A stretch of DNA of 63,029 nucleotides from an uncultured Dehalococcoidia bacterium (lineage in GTDB: Bacteria > Chloroflexota > Dehalococcoidia > Lucifugimonadales > UBA1127). A model generated the notes under the pieces. That model saw only the letters and a program-made list of their open reading frames with translations. It had not been told where the DNA came from and ran no database searches. Positions within the stretch are counted from its first letter, which is position 1. The number at the start of each line of letters is the position of its first letter. Positions 61,295-63,029 of this stretch are shown here, one piece after another. The position numbers and the translations under genes are program-made. The stretch is from the NCBI GenBank assembly GCA_913049785.1, contig CAJWXP010000010.1:1-63029 (forward strand). The letters run 5' to 3'.

Positions 61295-63029
61295 TTAGAC
61301 GTTGAGAATGGAAGCTATTGAGGTAATAAAGTCTTCATCACTCAGCAAAATTGACCAACTGATTTCATCATGAGGCTTTTCCCCAAATCCAGCCTTCATG
61401 TAGTACATATCGTCGGGGGTACTGCGAAACACAATGTGGCCCACGCGAAAAGCATGTTTCTCTTCAGTATCCAAATAGGTTTGAGCGGCTTCATCATTCT
61501 TGAACTTATGTACGAGGAAGGAATCTCCGTTCACTCTGGCAAACACAGCATTCAATCCACCAACACGTAGGTGGCTCCGTGGTGTTTCAACTAACCATCG
61601 ACCAGTGCGGATTCCTTCAATAACAAAATCAACTCCTATCTGCACATCATAGGAACGCTCTTCCAGTCCTTGGAGCAGGTCGATAAGCCCGGTCCCTTCC
61701 TTTTTCAGCTCAGGAAAATTAGTCGAAAATAATGAGATAAAGCTACGACCAACAAAGTCATTTGGATCCAATAACAATGACCACGGTATCCGTTCATCTG
61801 GGAGCAGTCGGCTGTGAATAGAGTCGATGTAGTGTAAGTGATCATCCGGATCTGATTCCAAAACTACTTTACCGCCGCGAATGGAGTGGGGCTTACCGAA
61901 GGCGTAATCTTCGGCTGTGGACCGGCTATGGAATTCGACGATCCTAAATCGATCATGATTAATGCGAATGAAGAGGCCAGCCATAGCCTCATTGGGAAGC
62001 TCAAGATTCAATAGCTCGGCATCAGCAACGACGTTGTAATTGCTCTCTCTCAGAACGTTCAAAACATTCTTAAATGCACCCTCATCGACTTTAGGTTGAG
62101 CGGTGCTCTGGTAAATATCATTGTCACGGTGGGCCCAAGCCCATCCATGGAATCGGAGGAAGGTATAACTGACATGTTCAAGTTGCTGGCCAGCCAACGG
62201 TCCGGTCAAACATTTACCTTCAACATTCCAGGTGGATTTTGTTTCTGAATCGCGAAAAGTATTCCCATCATTCTGAAATGTCAGTTCTTTTCCGTCAGAC
62301 ATGGCGTAGTAGGCGCCTGTCCAGAAACTTAACGCATTTGGTCCTGTCCAGACGACGATACGTTGTCCACCGAGAATGTCATGGACAACCCCTCCTTCTT
62401 TCCTAATCTCCTCCACCGGATAAAGTCTGGTTGCTGCACCATGGGTTGCCGATAGGATCATGGCATTTTCAGGCAAACGTATATCAGGTGCGTCCCCAAG
62501 GGTACGAACAAAAGCTGGGCTTATCCCGGGCCGGCCATACCATTCTTCGTCGCCATGTCCGTGGCGTTGATCGATATGGTTGGGATCGGTAGGCTGAGTC
62601 ATAACCAAAGTATCGGGATGAAGGTCCAACCATTCTCCATAGGTGGTGTGGTAGGTGGGAATTCGCTCCAAGATCTCACCTTTCATCGGTCCATTAACAG
62701 CGATCCCTTCAGCAATGAGCCAGGAAGATCTCGTTTGAGCATCTGATGCAATGAGAGAACAATTGTGAATACCACCACCGAACATGTAGAGCGGTTTACC
62801 TTGCACTGACGCCATCCAGGCGTCGCCATTCTGGCAGCGCTCTCAGCTGAAAACGACGAATGGCTCGTCTTCTATATGATCATGAATCGTATGGTAATAA
62901 TCGATAATCCATAGAGCATAAACTTTATTTATACCCTTATAAGCGATACCTATTACGTAATCATCATCACGCATGAAATTCGCTTCTGCTGCAGGAACAT
63001 ATTCCGGTTTTGCAATGAGGGGGATTCGG
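61295..63029 (-). CDS. Selenocysteine-containing DUF3179 protein, predicted (5' end beyond window)
   Basis: A DUF3179 protein whose frame runs from the right edge through an in-frame TGA (62843-62845) and on to the stop at 61295; an ORF from ATG 62815 alone would miss the N-terminal 70 or so residues. Upstream of the TGA the frame reads IPLIAKPEYVPAAEANFM, DDDYVIGIAYKGINKVYALW and EDEPFVVFS; the TGA is followed by ERCQNGDAWMASVQGKPLYM. DUF3179 has VVVTYCPLC(N/G)-x-x-x-AF here, so the TGA replaces the first cysteine of CxxC, giving U-x-x-C. Later parts are YGEWLDLHPDTLVM and a duplicated C-terminal domain (SDPDDHLHYI and STPDDMYYM units). It is AT-richer than most of the window. Confidence 0.8.
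62803..62842 (-). promoter_or_regulatory. Bacterial SECIS-like hairpin of the DUF3179 gene
   Basis: Downstream of the UGA: lower stem GCGCU (62840-62836) with AGUGC (62807-62803), upper stem GACGCC (62824-62819) with GGCGUC (62813-62808), loop UGGAU (62818-62814). The loop starts 24 nt after the UGA and has G as its second base. A side hairpin GCC-AGAAU-GGC (62835-62825) could compete. The pattern agrees with remembered bacterial SECIS limits. Confidence 0.68.

Overview
The window looks like a piece of a marine or aquatic Chloroflexota genome, most likely Dehalococcoidia/SAR202-like. This is inferred from gene content only: DUF3179, DUF5679 and DUF3090-type proteins, tandem ThyX, PspAB next to HtpX, many MFS, EamA, SnoaL, VOC and CMD genes, and a flavin-dependent catabolic cluster. 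Genes are densely packed on both strands. Starts are often GTG or TTG behind a clear Shine-Dalgarno sequence, and strong intrinsic terminators separate the short operons.

Layout. 0-5.4 kb: aconitase (cut by the left edge), the molybdate transporter modABC and a GNAT acetyltransferase. 5.4-8.4 kb: a small membrane protein, a chlorite dismutase/HemQ-family heme protein, and a siroheme nitrite/sulfite reductase with an attenuator-like leader. 8.6-14.8 kb: tandem ThyX, SfsA, a P-loop protein, an EndoIII-like glycosylase, a broken lipoprotein, an EVE protein and a rhodanese. 14.9-26.8 kb: PHP, DUF5679, DUF3090, MEMO-like, KorAB, a zinc-finger protein, CcmE-like, PspAB-HtpX, SnoaL, an EamA pair, PurQ, YqeY and S21. 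26.9-36.1 kb: an RlmD-Maf fusion, TatA/TatC, dihydrolipoamide dehydrogenase and E2, a dockerin/cohesin-like gene pair and a ThDP enzyme. 36.2-46 kb: FabI, a uridine-kinase-like protein, cysteine synthase, two CMD genes, VOC, transporters, an OsmC-like protein and a BNR-repeat protein. 46-55.5 kb: small and partly decayed genes, an aldo/keto reductase, ABC-F, an unrecognised 455-residue protein and an MFS carrier. 55.6-63 kb: a leftward run with an acyl-CoA dehydrogenase fold protein, kynureninase, a VOC-cupin fusion, a siderophore-interacting flavoprotein, cyclophilin and DUF3179.

The most striking observation is three in-frame TGA codons, each exactly where the family has a catalytic or CxxC cysteine: a rhodanese (TGA 14083-14085), an OsmC-like protein (TGA 43186-43188) and a DUF3179 protein (TGA 62843-62845). 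Each is followed by a perfect hairpin whose apical loop starts 17, 18 or 24 nt after the TGA and has G in its first two positions, as bacterial SECIS elements do. I read all three as selenoproteins. Conventional ORF calling truncates or splits each of them, and no sel gene is in the window. The second candidate system is the overlapping gene pair for a dockerin-bearing secreted protein and a cohesin-like lipoprotein, which could form a non-cellulosomal surface complex.

Several small genes are broken by frameshifts or an amber codon (13.1, 46.2 and 48.2 kb). These differ from the TGA cases because no cysteine position or hairpin is involved; they are decay or sequence error.
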